A stretch of 64,000 bases of DNA from an uncultured Lachnoclostridium sp. (GTDB lineage Bacteria > Bacillota > Clostridia > Lachnospirales > Lachnospiraceae). The position numbers were made by a program, and so were the translations under genes. Shown piece after piece: positions 40,358 through 48,478 of this stretch (positions within the stretch are counted from its first letter, which is position 1; every line of letters starts with the position of its first letter). Below the pieces are notes generated by a model. That model was not told where the DNA came from, ran no database searches, and saw only the letters and a program-made list of their open reading frames with translations. The stretch lies in the NCBI GenBank assembly GCA_948330435.1, contig CAOJBY010000003.1:1-64000 (forward strand), written 5' to 3'.

Positions 40358-43168
40358 ATGGCATTTGATTTGGAACAGTACAACCAATGGCCGGCAAATC
40401 ATAAGCATGATAAAGAGCCCAGCAAGAAAATCATTGCCCTGGGCAAGAAGATCACCGATGTGGCGGCCCATATGATCGGCGGCGTTAAGGTGGAGGACCC
40501 GGAGTATTGGGGTTTGGCGGAGATTATTACGGAGGAGATGGCGGAGGTTGGCCTTGCCATGAAGAAGCGGACCCCCTATACCTTTGGGGAATTGTGCAAA
40601 CTCAACCACATTGACAAGGCCGGAGAAGAAAAGTTCCAGAAGCTTCTGGATGAAATGAGTTACATCGGACTTTTGGAGTATGATTATGGTTACCACTACG
40701 ATCACAATGGCCGTACCCATGAGCAGACGGAACGCAGATACATTCTTCCCATGTTTGTACCGGGTTCTGCAGAGTTGTTTAACATGGAGGAACTTCCGGA
40801 CGGCAGCAATCCAAGGCTTCGGGATCATCCGGATGTGGCATCTTTCTTTGAGCGAATGACCTTTATTCCCCTGGCAGGGATTACACAGATGGTTCCGCCG
40901 GGAGGTGCGGGAATCGGTATGCATGTCATCCCTGTGGAAAAAGCCATTTCCATGGAAAATCAGTCCGTGGATCTGGAGCATCTTTCCTACTGGCTGAAAA
41001 AATATGAGGGGCATATCGGAGTAGGCCGCTGCTCCTGCCGTGCCTCCCGCAAGGTCCTGGGAGAGGGCGTGGCGGACGATGACTACGGCTGGTGTATCGG
41101 TGTGGGTGACTTTGCCGATTATTGCCGTGAGACGGGAAAAGGCCACGACATTACCTATGAAGAGGCTATGGCCATCTTAAAGCGTGCGGAGGAAAACGGC
41201 TTCGTTCATCAGATCACCAACATTGACGGCGAAAACAAGATTTTCGGCATTTGTAACTGCAATGTAAATATATGTAATGCACTTCGTACCTCCCAGCTAT
41301 TCAATACGCCCAATATGTCCCGTTCCGCCTATGTGGCACATGTGGATAAGGAAAAATGTGTGGCCTGCGGACGTTGTGTAGAATACTGTCCGGCAGGAGC
41401 CACAAGGCTTGGACAGAAGCTCTGCACTAAGGATGGAAGTGAGATGATGTATCCCAAGCAGGAACTTCCAGATGCTGTGAAATGGGGAAAGGACAAGTGG
41501 GATCCGGACTACCGGGATAACAACCGGATCAATAGCCATAAGACAGGGACATCGCCCTGTAAGACAGCCTGTCCGGCTCATATTGCCGTTCAGGGCTATT
41601 TGAAAAAGGCTTCTCAGGGAAAATATACGGAGGCCCTGGCTCTGATTAAAAAGCAGAATCCATTTCCGGCAGTCTGCGGACGTATCTGCAACCGCCGCTG
41701 CGAGGATGCCTGCACCAGGGGAACCATCGACCAGGCCGTTGCCATTGATGCGGTGAAGAAGTTTATTGCGGAGCAGGATTTGAAAGCTGAGACACGTTAT
41801 ATTCCCCCTGTAGTCATTCCCGCAAGCATCCATATGGATCATTTTCCAGAGAAGATCGCCATCATCGGCGGCGGTCCGGCGGGCTTAAGTGCGGCCTTTT
41901 ATCTGGCAGAAAAGGGATACAGGCCCACGGTGTTTGAGAAAAACGAGATGCCCGGAGGTATGCTCCGCTATGGAATCCCCTCCTACAAGCTGGAAAAAGA
42001 CGTGATTGAAGCGGAGATTGACGTGATGCGTCAGATGGGCGTGGAGATAAAGACCGGCATTGAGGTGGGAAAGGATGTTACCTTAAAGGAGCTTCGTTCC
42101 CAGGGTTACAAGGCGTTTTACATTGCCATCGGGTGCAGTGCGGGCCGCCGCCCCGGCGTGCCGGGAGATGAGACAGAGGGGACTTTGACAGCCATTGAAT
42201 ACCTCCACGATGCCAATACCGGAAATGCCTCCTACACCGGAAGAGTTGTAGTGGTAGGTGGAGGAAATGTGGCCATTGACGTATCCAGAGTGAGCATCCG
42301 AAGCGGTGCTGCGGAGGTGACTCAGCTCTGTCTGGAATCCGAAAAAGAGATGCCTGCATCCGAAGAAGAGGTTTGTGAGGCTCTTGAGGACGGTGTGGCG
42401 ATCAAGCACGGCTGGGGACCGAAAGAGGTACTCACAGAAGAGGGCAGGGTTACGGGAATCGTGTTTAAGAAATGTCTTTCCGTTTTCAACAAGGAGGGAA
42501 GATTTGCCCCTGCTTATGATGAGGAGGATACCATCACCATTGCCTGTGAAAGGGTGATCTTTGCCGTGGGTCAAAGGACCGTATGGGGCAGTCTCCTGGA
42601 GGGAGAAAATGTATCCTTTAAGGGACCTGCCATTGTGGCGGATAAGCTTACGTTCCAGACGGAACAGCCGGATATCTTTGTGGGCGGCGATGTGTATACA
42701 GGGCCGAAATTTGCCATTGATGCTATTGCGGCAGGCCATTATGCGGCAGAATCCCTGCACCGCTATGTACATAACGGTCATATGACCATTGGACGCAACC
42801 GTTGGGAATTCAATGAACTTAATAAAGACAATATCCTGGTGGAAAGCTATGACAATTCCTCCCGTCAGGTGGAGGGAGTGGACACTTCCGTGCCGCATAA
42901 GTCCTTTAAAGACGCACATCTGACCTTTACGGAGGAACAGGTGAAAAAGGAGACTGCCCGATGTCTTGGCTGCGGAGCAACGATTGTGGATGAGAATAAG
43001 TGTATCGGCTGCGGCGTGTGTACCACTAAGTGCGAATTTGACGCTATCACTCTGCGAAGAGATAGGCCGGAATGCACCAAGATGGTAACGGCGGAGGATA
43101 AGTTTAAGCAGATTATTCCTTATCAGCTTAGGCGGGCGGTTAAGATTGTGACGCATAAGAAAAGTTAG
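40358..43168 (+). CDS. Multidomain iron-sulfur NAD(P)/FAD oxidoreductase
   Basis: This 936-residue protein combines several parts. An N-terminal domain has cysteines in GRCSCRASRK (about 223), DDYGWCIGVGDFADYC and GICNCNVNIC, followed by a CVACGRCVEYCPAGA cluster (about 333). A GltD-type region follows with PCKTACPAHI (about 402), VCGRICNRRCEDACTRG, an FAD motif IAIIGGGPAGLSAAFYLAEK (about 502) and an NAD(P) motif VVVVGGGNVAIDVSR (about 629). The C-terminal ferredoxin region has CLGCG and CIGCGVCTTKCEFDAI (about 882). It likely moves electrons from NAD(P)H or ferredoxin, perhaps by bifurcation, to the HgdC-type activator. AGGAGG precedes the start. Confidence 0.85.
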   Translation: MAFDLEQYNQWPANHKHDKEPSKKIIALGKKITDVAAHMIGGVKVEDPEYWGLAEIITEEMAEVGLAMKKRTPYTFGELCKLNHIDKAGEEKFQKLLDEMSYIGLLEYDYGYHYDHNGRTHEQTERRYILPMFVPGSAELFNMEELPDGSNPRLRDHPDVASFFERMTFIPLAGITQMVPPGGAGIGMHVIPVEKAISMENQSVDLEHLSYWLKKYEGHIGVGRCSCRASRKVLGEGVADDDYGWCIGVGDFADYCRETGKGHDITYEEAMAILKRAEENGFVHQITNIDGENKIFGICNCNVNICNALRTSQLFNTPNMSRSAYVAHVDKEKCVACGRCVEYCPAGATRLGQKLCTKDGSEMMYPKQELPDAVKWGKDKWDPDYRDNNRINSHKTGTSPCKTACPAHIAVQGYLKKASQGKYTEALALIKKQNPFPAVCGRICNRRCEDACTRGTIDQAVAIDAVKKFIAEQDLKAETRYIPPVVIPASIHMDHFPEKIAIIGGGPAGLSAAFYLAEKGYRPTVFEKNEMPGGMLRYGIPSYKLEKDVIEAEIDVMRQMGVEIKTGIEVGKDVTLKELRSQGYKAFYIAIGCSAGRRPGVPGDETEGTLTAIEYLHDANTGNASYTGRVVVVGGGNVAIDVSRVSIRSGAAEVTQLCLESEKEMPASEEEVCEALEDGVAIKHGWGPKEVLTEEGRVTGIVFKKCLSVFNKEGRFAPAYDEEDTITIACERVIFAVGQRTVWGSLLEGENVSFKGPAIVADKLTFQTEQPDIFVGGDVYTGPKFAIDAIAAGHYAAESLHRYVHNGHMTIGRNRWEFNELNKDNILVESYDNSSRQVEGVDTSVPHKSFKDAHLTFTEEQVKKETARCLGCGATIVDENKCIGCGVCTTKCEFDAITLRRDRPECTKMVTAEDKFKQIIPYQLRRAVKIVTHKKS

Positions 43169-43223
43169 AAGATGAAAGTGTAAATTGCCGGGAATATTTT
43201 TATGGATGGGGAGAGGAAAAGCC

Positions 43224-43568
43224 ATGCATGAGCTGGGCGTTGTGTTTTATGTTGTCCGGGATGTAAAGCAGGTAGCGAAGGAAAATCAGGTGGAGAAAGT
43301 GGCTTCCGTAACGCTGCAGATTGGAGAGGTGTCGGGGGTTGTTCACGACTATCTGATTGATTGCTGGAACTGGGCGAGAAAAAAGGAGCCTGTTATGGAG
43401 GAGGCCGAGCTTTTGATAGAGCAGTTGGATGCGGTTTCTTTCTGTGAGGACTGCAGGCAGGAATATCCGACGGTGCAGTATGCGAAGGCATGTCCCCATT
43501 GCGGAAGCGAGCACACTTATCTGGTGCGGGGGAATGAGTTTTTGATTAAGGAGATTGAAGTGTGCTGA
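43224..43568 (+). CDS. hypA: Nickel metallochaperone HypA
   Basis: The 114-residue protein begins MHELGVVFYVVRDVK with the nickel-binding MHE end, and has a zinc site in FCEDCRQEY and ACPHCGSEH. HypA hands nickel to HypB for insertion into target enzymes. GGAGAGGAAAAGCC before ATG 43224 fixes the start; the N-terminal MHE also requires it. It closes the cluster and is followed by a strong hairpin. Confidence 0.92.
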   Translation: MHELGVVFYVVRDVKQVAKENQVEKVASVTLQIGEVSGVVHDYLIDCWNWARKKEPVMEEAELLIEQLDAVSFCEDCRQEYPTVQYAKACPHCGSEHTYLVRGNEFLIKEIEVC

Positions 43569-43600
43569 AAGCGGTACAGAAGATGGAATATTAAAATTGT

Positions 43601-43672
43601 CTGAAAGGGCTGGGGGAAATGGGACACCAGAAATGTTGGTGACTCATTTCCCCCAGCCCTTTCAGGTTTGCA
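43601..43672 (+). terminator. 21-bp-stem hairpin ending the hypB-hypA cluster
   Basis: CTGAAAGGGCTGGGGGAAAT plus G at 43601-43621 is perfectly complementary to 43645-43665, and the loop itself contains CACCA/TGGTG. The T-run is weak (GGTTTGC). It is unusually stable for a terminator. Confidence 0.8.
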
Positions 43673-43694
43673 GTGAATTATTAGACACTGAAAT

Positions 43695-43723
43695 ACTTGT
43701 ATTTTAATTAAATAAATACAAGT
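43695..43723. promoter_or_regulatory. AraR operator-like dyad
   Basis: ACTTGTATTT at 43695-43704 is the exact inverse of AAATACAAGT at 43714-43723. The TTGTA/TACAA halves agree with the known AraR operator (ATTTGTACGTACAAAT), though the spacing is wider. More AATACAAATTT half-sites lie near 43888-43920, closer to araR. Confidence 0.6.
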
Positions 43724-43777
43724 TTTGAAGTGTTACAATAAAAATAAAAGAAAAGCATACAAATCGGAAAAAATGTA

Positions 43778-43806
43778 TTGACATGATAATGAAAAAGAGT
43801 TATAAA
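43778..43806 (+). promoter_or_regulatory. Promoter of araR
   Basis: TTGACA at 43778-43783, 17 bases, TATAAA at 43801-43806. AraR-like half-sites lie on both sides, which suggests autoregulation. Confidence 0.8.
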
Positions 43807-43974
43807 TATATTATAAAGAAAGAAAAAAATCGCTAATTTGCCTAAAGAATTAAAATATTAAATACGGAATTGGTATATTTATATAAAATAAATACAAATT
43901 TTATATTGAAATACAAATTTAGAAAGAAAAGCTTAAAACATAATCTAAAGAGAGTCAAAAGGAATTGGAACCAT

Positions 43975-45045
43975 ATGGCAAAATATCAGATGTTGGCAGA
44001 AGCCTTACGACAGAAAATTATAGAGGGCATTTTTTCTTCCGGAAAGAAACTCCCTTCGGAGTATGAACTTCAAAATCAGTTCCAGGTAAGCCGCCAGACG
44101 GTGCGTAATGCCCTGGAATTGCTGGAAAAGCAGGGATTCGTAAGAAGCCATCAGGGCAGTGGCACCTATGTGTTGGATCGGGAGGCGGAGGAGCAGCAAA
44201 AGAGTAAACGCATTGCTGTAGTAACTACCTATGTGGATAATTACATATTTCCAAAGATTATACAGGGGATTGAAAGTGTTCTGGCAAAAGAGGGATTTCA
44301 GGTACAAATTGCATTTACGGGCAATCATATCTGGAAAGAGGAGATGATTTTAAAGGATCTTCTGGAGCAGGATTTAAGAGGACTCATCATAGAGACGACG
44401 AAAAGTGCCCTTCCTAATCCAAATCTGTCCCTGTATCAACGCTTACAGGAAAAGAGAATTCCCATTCTTTTTATCAACAGCTGTTATCCGGAACTTGCCT
44501 GCCCGGTAGTTTCCCTTCAGGATGAAGAGGCTGGTTCTCTTGCGGCACAGTGTCTGCTGTCGCATGGGCATAAAAAAATCGGCGGCTTTTTTAAGCTGGA
44601 TGACGGGCAGGGAGTCCGTCGTTATCAGGGCTTTGTGAAGACTTTGCGGGACGGGGGGCTCCGCCCCCTGGAAGAGAATATTCTTTGGTTTGACACCGAG
44701 GATGCATTGGACTTTGGTGGCATGGAGGAACGTATTCTGAAACGTTTGGGCACCTGTACCGGAATCCTGTGTTATAACGACAGTACATCCTTTGAAGTGA
44801 TAGAGATATTAAAGCGTCACGGAATTTTTGTACCAGAGGATGTATCGGTGGTGAGCGTGGATAATACGGATTTGGCCATGCTGGGGGAGGTGGGACTGAC
44901 CTCGGTTCATCATCCAAAAGAAAAGCTGGGAGAAAAAGCGGCAAAACAGCTTATTTCCATGATTCACGGCAATATGCCGGGGAGCTCCTATGAATTTAAA
45001 CCTTATCTGGTGGAACGGGACTCGGTAAAAGAACTGCTACAATAG
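43975..45045 (+). CDS. araR: Arabinose-responsive repressor AraR (GntR/LacI chimera)
   Basis: The 356-residue protein has a GntR winged helix at about residues 3-70 (KLPSEYELQNQFQVSRQTVR, LLEKQGFVRSHQGSGTYVLD). It is fused to a LacI-type sugar-binding domain (RIAVVTTYVDNYIFPKIIQG, GILCYNDSTSFEVIEILKRH, VSVDNTDLAM), exactly the AraR architecture. AraR represses arabinose genes until L-arabinose binds. araA follows 112 bases later, and AraR-like half-sites precede both genes. ATG 43975 is chosen because AAAGGA is upstream and the GntR domain starts there. Confidence 0.9.
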   Translation: MAKYQMLAEALRQKIIEGIFSSGKKLPSEYELQNQFQVSRQTVRNALELLEKQGFVRSHQGSGTYVLDREAEEQQKSKRIAVVTTYVDNYIFPKIIQGIESVLAKEGFQVQIAFTGNHIWKEEMILKDLLEQDLRGLIIETTKSALPNPNLSLYQRLQEKRIPILFINSCYPELACPVVSLQDEEAGSLAAQCLLSHGHKKIGGFFKLDDGQGVRRYQGFVKTLRDGGLRPLEENILWFDTEDALDFGGMEERILKRLGTCTGILCYNDSTSFEVIEILKRHGIFVPEDVSVVSVDNTDLAMLGEVGLTSVHHPKEKLGEKAAKQLISMIHGNMPGSSYEFKPYLVERDSVKELLQ

Positions 45046-45054
45046 AGGGGCCCT

Positions 45055-45070
45055 TTGACCATTTGTATTT
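45055..45070 (+). promoter_or_regulatory. AraR half-site over a possible araA promoter
   Basis: ATTTGTATTT at 45061-45070 matches one arm of the araR upstream dyad and directly follows TTGACC (45055-45060), a possible -35 box. A -10 box is not convincing. Confidence 0.35.
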
Positions 45071-45157
45071 CTGTGCGTAAGCACCCGCATCCGGCTAGTG
45101 TACTAGTGGATATGGGGATATAACAATATAATCCAACTTATTTCAGGAGGTAAAGAA

Positions 45158-46645
45158 ATGAAACAGTACAAGTTTTGGTTCGCAACCGGCTCTCAGGATT
45201 TATATGGAGATGAGTGTCTCACTCATGTGGCGGAGCACTCCAAAAGAATCGTGGAGCATCTGAACCAGTCCGGCCTGCTTCCCTATGAGATCGTATGGAA
45301 GCCCACACTCATCACCAACGAGCTGATTCGTAAGACGTTCAATGAAGCCAATGCAGATGAGGAATGTGCAGGCGTTATCACATGGATGCACACCTTTTCT
45401 CCGGCAAAATCATGGATCCTGGGACTTCAGGAGTACCGCAAGCCTCTGATGCATTTACATACACAGTTTAATGAGGAGATTCCCTACGACACCATTGATA
45501 TGGACTTTATGAACGAGAACCAGTCCGCACACGGAGACCGGGAATACGGCCATATCGTAAGCCGTATGGGCATTGAACGAAAAGTGATTGTCGGACACTG
45601 GGCGGACGAGAAAGTGATTAAGCGAATCGCATCCTGGATGCGTACTGCCATCGGCATCATGGAGAGCAGCCATATCCGTGTAGTGCGTGTGGCCGACAAC
45701 ATGCGTAACGTAGCTGTCACCGAGGGAGACAAGGTAGAAGCCCAGATCAAGTTTGGCTGGGAGATAGACGCTTATCCCGTAAATGAAATCGCAGAATATG
45801 TGGGAGATGTGACAAAAGGCGATGTTGACACTTTGGTGGAAGAATATTATGATAAATATGAAATCTTATTGGAAGGCAGAGATCCGGAGGAGTTCAAGCG
45901 GCATGTGGCTGTGCAGGCCCAGATAGAGCTTGGCTTTGAGCGTTTCTTAAAAGAGAAAAATTATCAGGCCATCGTTACCCATTTCGGTGATCTGGGTGCG
46001 TTGAAGCAGCTTCCCGGTCTGGCGATTCAGCGTCTGATGGAAAAGGGCTATGGATTCGGCGGAGAGGGCGACTGGAAGACAGCAGCCATGGTACGTCTGA
46101 TGAAGATCATGACAGAGGGTATGAAGGATGCCAAGGGAACTTCATTTATGGAGGATTACACCTACAACCTGGTACCGGGCAAGGAGGGAATTCTTCAGGC
46201 TCATATGCTGGAGGTATGCCCCACCATTTCCGAGGGCCCCATCGGCATTAAGGTAACACCATTATCCATGGGAGACAGAGAGGATCCGGCCCGTCTGGTA
46301 TTCACCTCCAAGACAGGCAAGGCCATAGCTACATCCCTGGTTGATCTGGGCAATCGGTTCCGCCTCATTATCAATACGGTGGACTGCAAAAAGGTAGAAA
46401 AACCCATGCCAAAGCTTCCGGTGGCAACCGCATTCTGGACACCGGAGCCAAGCCTTGCAACAGGTGCGGAAGCCTGGATTCTGGCGGGTGGAGCCCATCA
46501 TACGGCTTTCACCTATGACCTGACTGCAGAACAGATGGGTGACTGGGCGGCAGCTATGGGAATTGAGGTTGTATACATAGATAAGGACACCACCATCCGC
46601 AGCCTTAAGAATGAAATGCTCTGGAATTCCGTTGCTTTCCGTTAG
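45158..46645 (+). CDS. araA: L-arabinose isomerase
   Basis: The 495-residue protein carries the AraA motifs FWFATGSQDLYGDECLTHV, GVITWMHTFSPAKSWILGL, FNEEIPYDTIDMDFMNENQ and GEGDWKTAAMVRLMK, with the metal/substrate residues in ITHF-type and HHTAF segments. It converts L-arabinose to L-ribulose in the cytosol. CAGGAGGTAAAG precedes ATG 45158. The product would be phosphorylated by the FGGY kinase encoded next; no araD epimerase gene is in the window. Confidence 0.96.
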   Translation: MKQYKFWFATGSQDLYGDECLTHVAEHSKRIVEHLNQSGLLPYEIVWKPTLITNELIRKTFNEANADEECAGVITWMHTFSPAKSWILGLQEYRKPLMHLHTQFNEEIPYDTIDMDFMNENQSAHGDREYGHIVSRMGIERKVIVGHWADEKVIKRIASWMRTAIGIMESSHIRVVRVADNMRNVAVTEGDKVEAQIKFGWEIDAYPVNEIAEYVGDVTKGDVDTLVEEYYDKYEILLEGRDPEEFKRHVAVQAQIELGFERFLKEKNYQAIVTHFGDLGALKQLPGLAIQRLMEKGYGFGGEGDWKTAAMVRLMKIMTEGMKDAKGTSFMEDYTYNLVPGKEGILQAHMLEVCPTISEGPIGIKVTPLSMGDREDPARLVFTSKTGKAIATSLVDLGNRFRLIINTVDCKKVEKPMPKLPVATAFWTPEPSLATGAEAWILAGGAHHTAFTYDLTAEQMGDWAAAMGIEVVYIDKDTTIRSLKNEMLWNSVAFR

Positions 46646-46664
46646 ATAAAAAATTGGAACTGGA

Positions 46665-46780
46665 ATCAGTAATGCCTTTCACAGTGCACAAATCAATTTG
46701 CAGACGCAGCCTTAAGCGGCTGAAAATTGATTTAGATAAGGTGTACTGGGAAAGGTGTTACGGGACTTAAAATCAGGAGG
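46665..46780 (+). repeat. Structured intergenic repeat, copy C
   Basis: The basal stem is GTAATGCCTTTC (46669-46680) with GAAAGGTGTTAC (46750-46761), its two changes being G-T wobbles. The next stem is CAGTGCAC (46682-46689) with GTGTACTG (46741-46748). The upper stem is AAATCAATTT (46690-46699) with AAATTGATTT (46724-46733), capped by CAGCC/GGCTG. The 3' end CGGGACTTAAAATCAGGAGG provides the ribosome-binding site of the kinase gene. Confidence 0.8.
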
Positions 46781-46789
46781 GTTTTACAC

Positions 46790-48385
46790 ATGAGCAACTT
46801 AAAAGAAGCCATTGAAAGCGGAAAGACATCACTGGGAATTGAACTTGGCTCAACCAGAATTAAAGCAGTACTTATTGATGAATCACATAAGCCCATTGCA
46901 TCCGGCAGCTATGACTGGGAAAATCAGCTGGAGAACGGCATCTGGACCTATGCACTGGATGAAGTATGGAAAGGTCTTCGGGGCAGTTATCAGGCATTGA
47001 AAGAAGATGTGAAGAATCAGTATGGTGCAGAGCTTACTACTGTTGGTGCTCTCGGAATCAGTGCCATGATGCACGGCTATCTGGTGTTTGACAAAGAGGG
47101 GAATCAGCTGGTGCCTTTTAGGACCTGGAGAAACACCATCACCGGTCAGGCAGCAGGAGAACTGACGGAATTGTTCCAATACAACATCCCTCAGAGATGG
47201 AGCATTGCCCATTTGTATCAGGCCGTATTAAATGGGGAAGAGCATCTGCCCAGGATTGATTATATGACAACCCTTGCAGGATATATTCACTGGAAACTTA
47301 CGGGACGCAGGGCCATGGGCGTAGGTGAAGCCTCCGGCATGTTCCCTGTGGATACAAAGACAGGACAGTTCTATGAGCGTATGCTGAATCAGTTTGATGA
47401 ACTGGTTGCCAAGAAAGGCTACTCCTGGAAACTTAAAGAGATTTTGCCGGAGGTTTTAAGTGCAGGAGAAGCGGCAGGAGAACTGACGGAAGAGGGAGCA
47501 AAGCTTTTGGATCCCTCCGGCGTTCTGAAAGTAGGCATTCCTTTGTGTCCTCCCGAAGGAGACGCAGGTACCGGCATGGTTGCCACCAATAGTGTTGCAC
47601 AGCGTACGGGCAATATTTCCGCAGGAACCTCTGGATTTGCCATGATTGTTCTGGAGCATGAATTAAAGAAAGTGCATCCGGAGATTGATATGGTAACCAC
47701 TCCGGACGGAAGTCTGGTAGGAATGGCCCATACCAACAACTGTACCTCTGATCTGAATGCATGGGTAGGTTTATTTAAAGAATTTGCAGAGAACTTCGGT
47801 ATGAAAGTAGATATGAACGAGCTCTTCGGCACCCTGTACCGGAAAGCACTGGAGGGCGATCCGGAGTGCGGTGGACTTCTGGCTTACAACTATTTCTCAG
47901 GGGAGCATGTGACTGGATTTGAGGAGGGCCGCCCTCTGTTTGTGAGAAAGCCTGACAGCAAGTTCAATCTGGCCAACTTTATGAGAGTACATCTGATGAC
48001 CTCCCTTGGAGCTATGCGGACAGGAATGGATATCCTGATCAAGGAAGAGGGCGTACAGGTGGATGAGATCGTGGGACACGGCGGTCTCTTCAAGACAAAG
48101 GGCGTGGGACAGCGGTTTGTGGCGGCTGTTATGAACGTTCCCGTTGTAGTTATGGAGACAGCCGGAGAGGGCGGAGCCTGGGGAATCGCCCTGCTGGCCG
48201 CTTATATGAAGAACAGGGGAGAGGGCGAGAGCCTTGGAGCTTATCTTGCCGACAAAGTATTTGCAGGTGAAAAGGGCGAGCGGATGGAGCCGGATGCAAA
48301 GGATGTAGAGGGCTATGATACCTTTATCCAACACTATACCGAGGGCCTGGCCATTGAGCGTGCGGCTGTGGAGCATCTGCGGTAG
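46790..48385 (+). CDS. araB: FGGY-family kinase, probable L-ribulokinase
   Basis: The 531-residue carbohydrate kinase has LGIELGSTRIKAVLID (ATP-binding strand), LGISAMMHGYLVFDKEGNQL, FRTWRNTITGQAAGELTELF, ISAGTSGFAMIVLEHELKKV, HGGLFKTKGVGQRF and the late ETAGEGGAWGIALLAAYMK. By position behind araA it should phosphorylate L-ribulose. Sequence alone does not exclude a xylulokinase of the same family. AATCAGGAGGGTTT, part of the structured repeat, is the ribosome-binding site. A terminator follows. Confidence 0.85.
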   Translation: MSNLKEAIESGKTSLGIELGSTRIKAVLIDESHKPIASGSYDWENQLENGIWTYALDEVWKGLRGSYQALKEDVKNQYGAELTTVGALGISAMMHGYLVFDKEGNQLVPFRTWRNTITGQAAGELTELFQYNIPQRWSIAHLYQAVLNGEEHLPRIDYMTTLAGYIHWKLTGRRAMGVGEASGMFPVDTKTGQFYERMLNQFDELVAKKGYSWKLKEILPEVLSAGEAAGELTEEGAKLLDPSGVLKVGIPLCPPEGDAGTGMVATNSVAQRTGNISAGTSGFAMIVLEHELKKVHPEIDMVTTPDGSLVGMAHTNNCTSDLNAWVGLFKEFAENFGMKVDMNELFGTLYRKALEGDPECGGLLAYNYFSGEHVTGFEEGRPLFVRKPDSKFNLANFMRVHLMTSLGAMRTGMDILIKEEGVQVDEIVGHGGLFKTKGVGQRFVAAVMNVPVVVMETAGEGGAWGIALLAAYMKNRGEGESLGAYLADKVFAGEKGERMEPDAKDVEGYDTFIQHYTEGLAIERAAVEHLR

Positions 48386-48412
48386 ATAGTTACAACGACA
48401 CAAACCTTAAAG

Positions 48413-48459
48413 GAGGATGACGCATATGGCAGAAGCTTCAGGTGCGCCATCCTCTTTTT
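48413..48459 (+). terminator. Terminator after the FGGY kinase
   Basis: GAGGATGACGC at 48413-48423 pairs with GCGCCATCCTC at 48444-48454 (one mismatch), followed by TTTTT. Confidence 0.8.
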
Positions 48460-48478
48460 AAGGATATAGAGGTGCATG

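Noticed and set aside
34210..43568. Cluster as a hydrogenase maturation operon
   Set aside because: Only hypA and hypB are present; hypCDEF and hydrogenase subunits are absent, and the genes between are HgdB-, HgdC-, CooC- and ACS-like.
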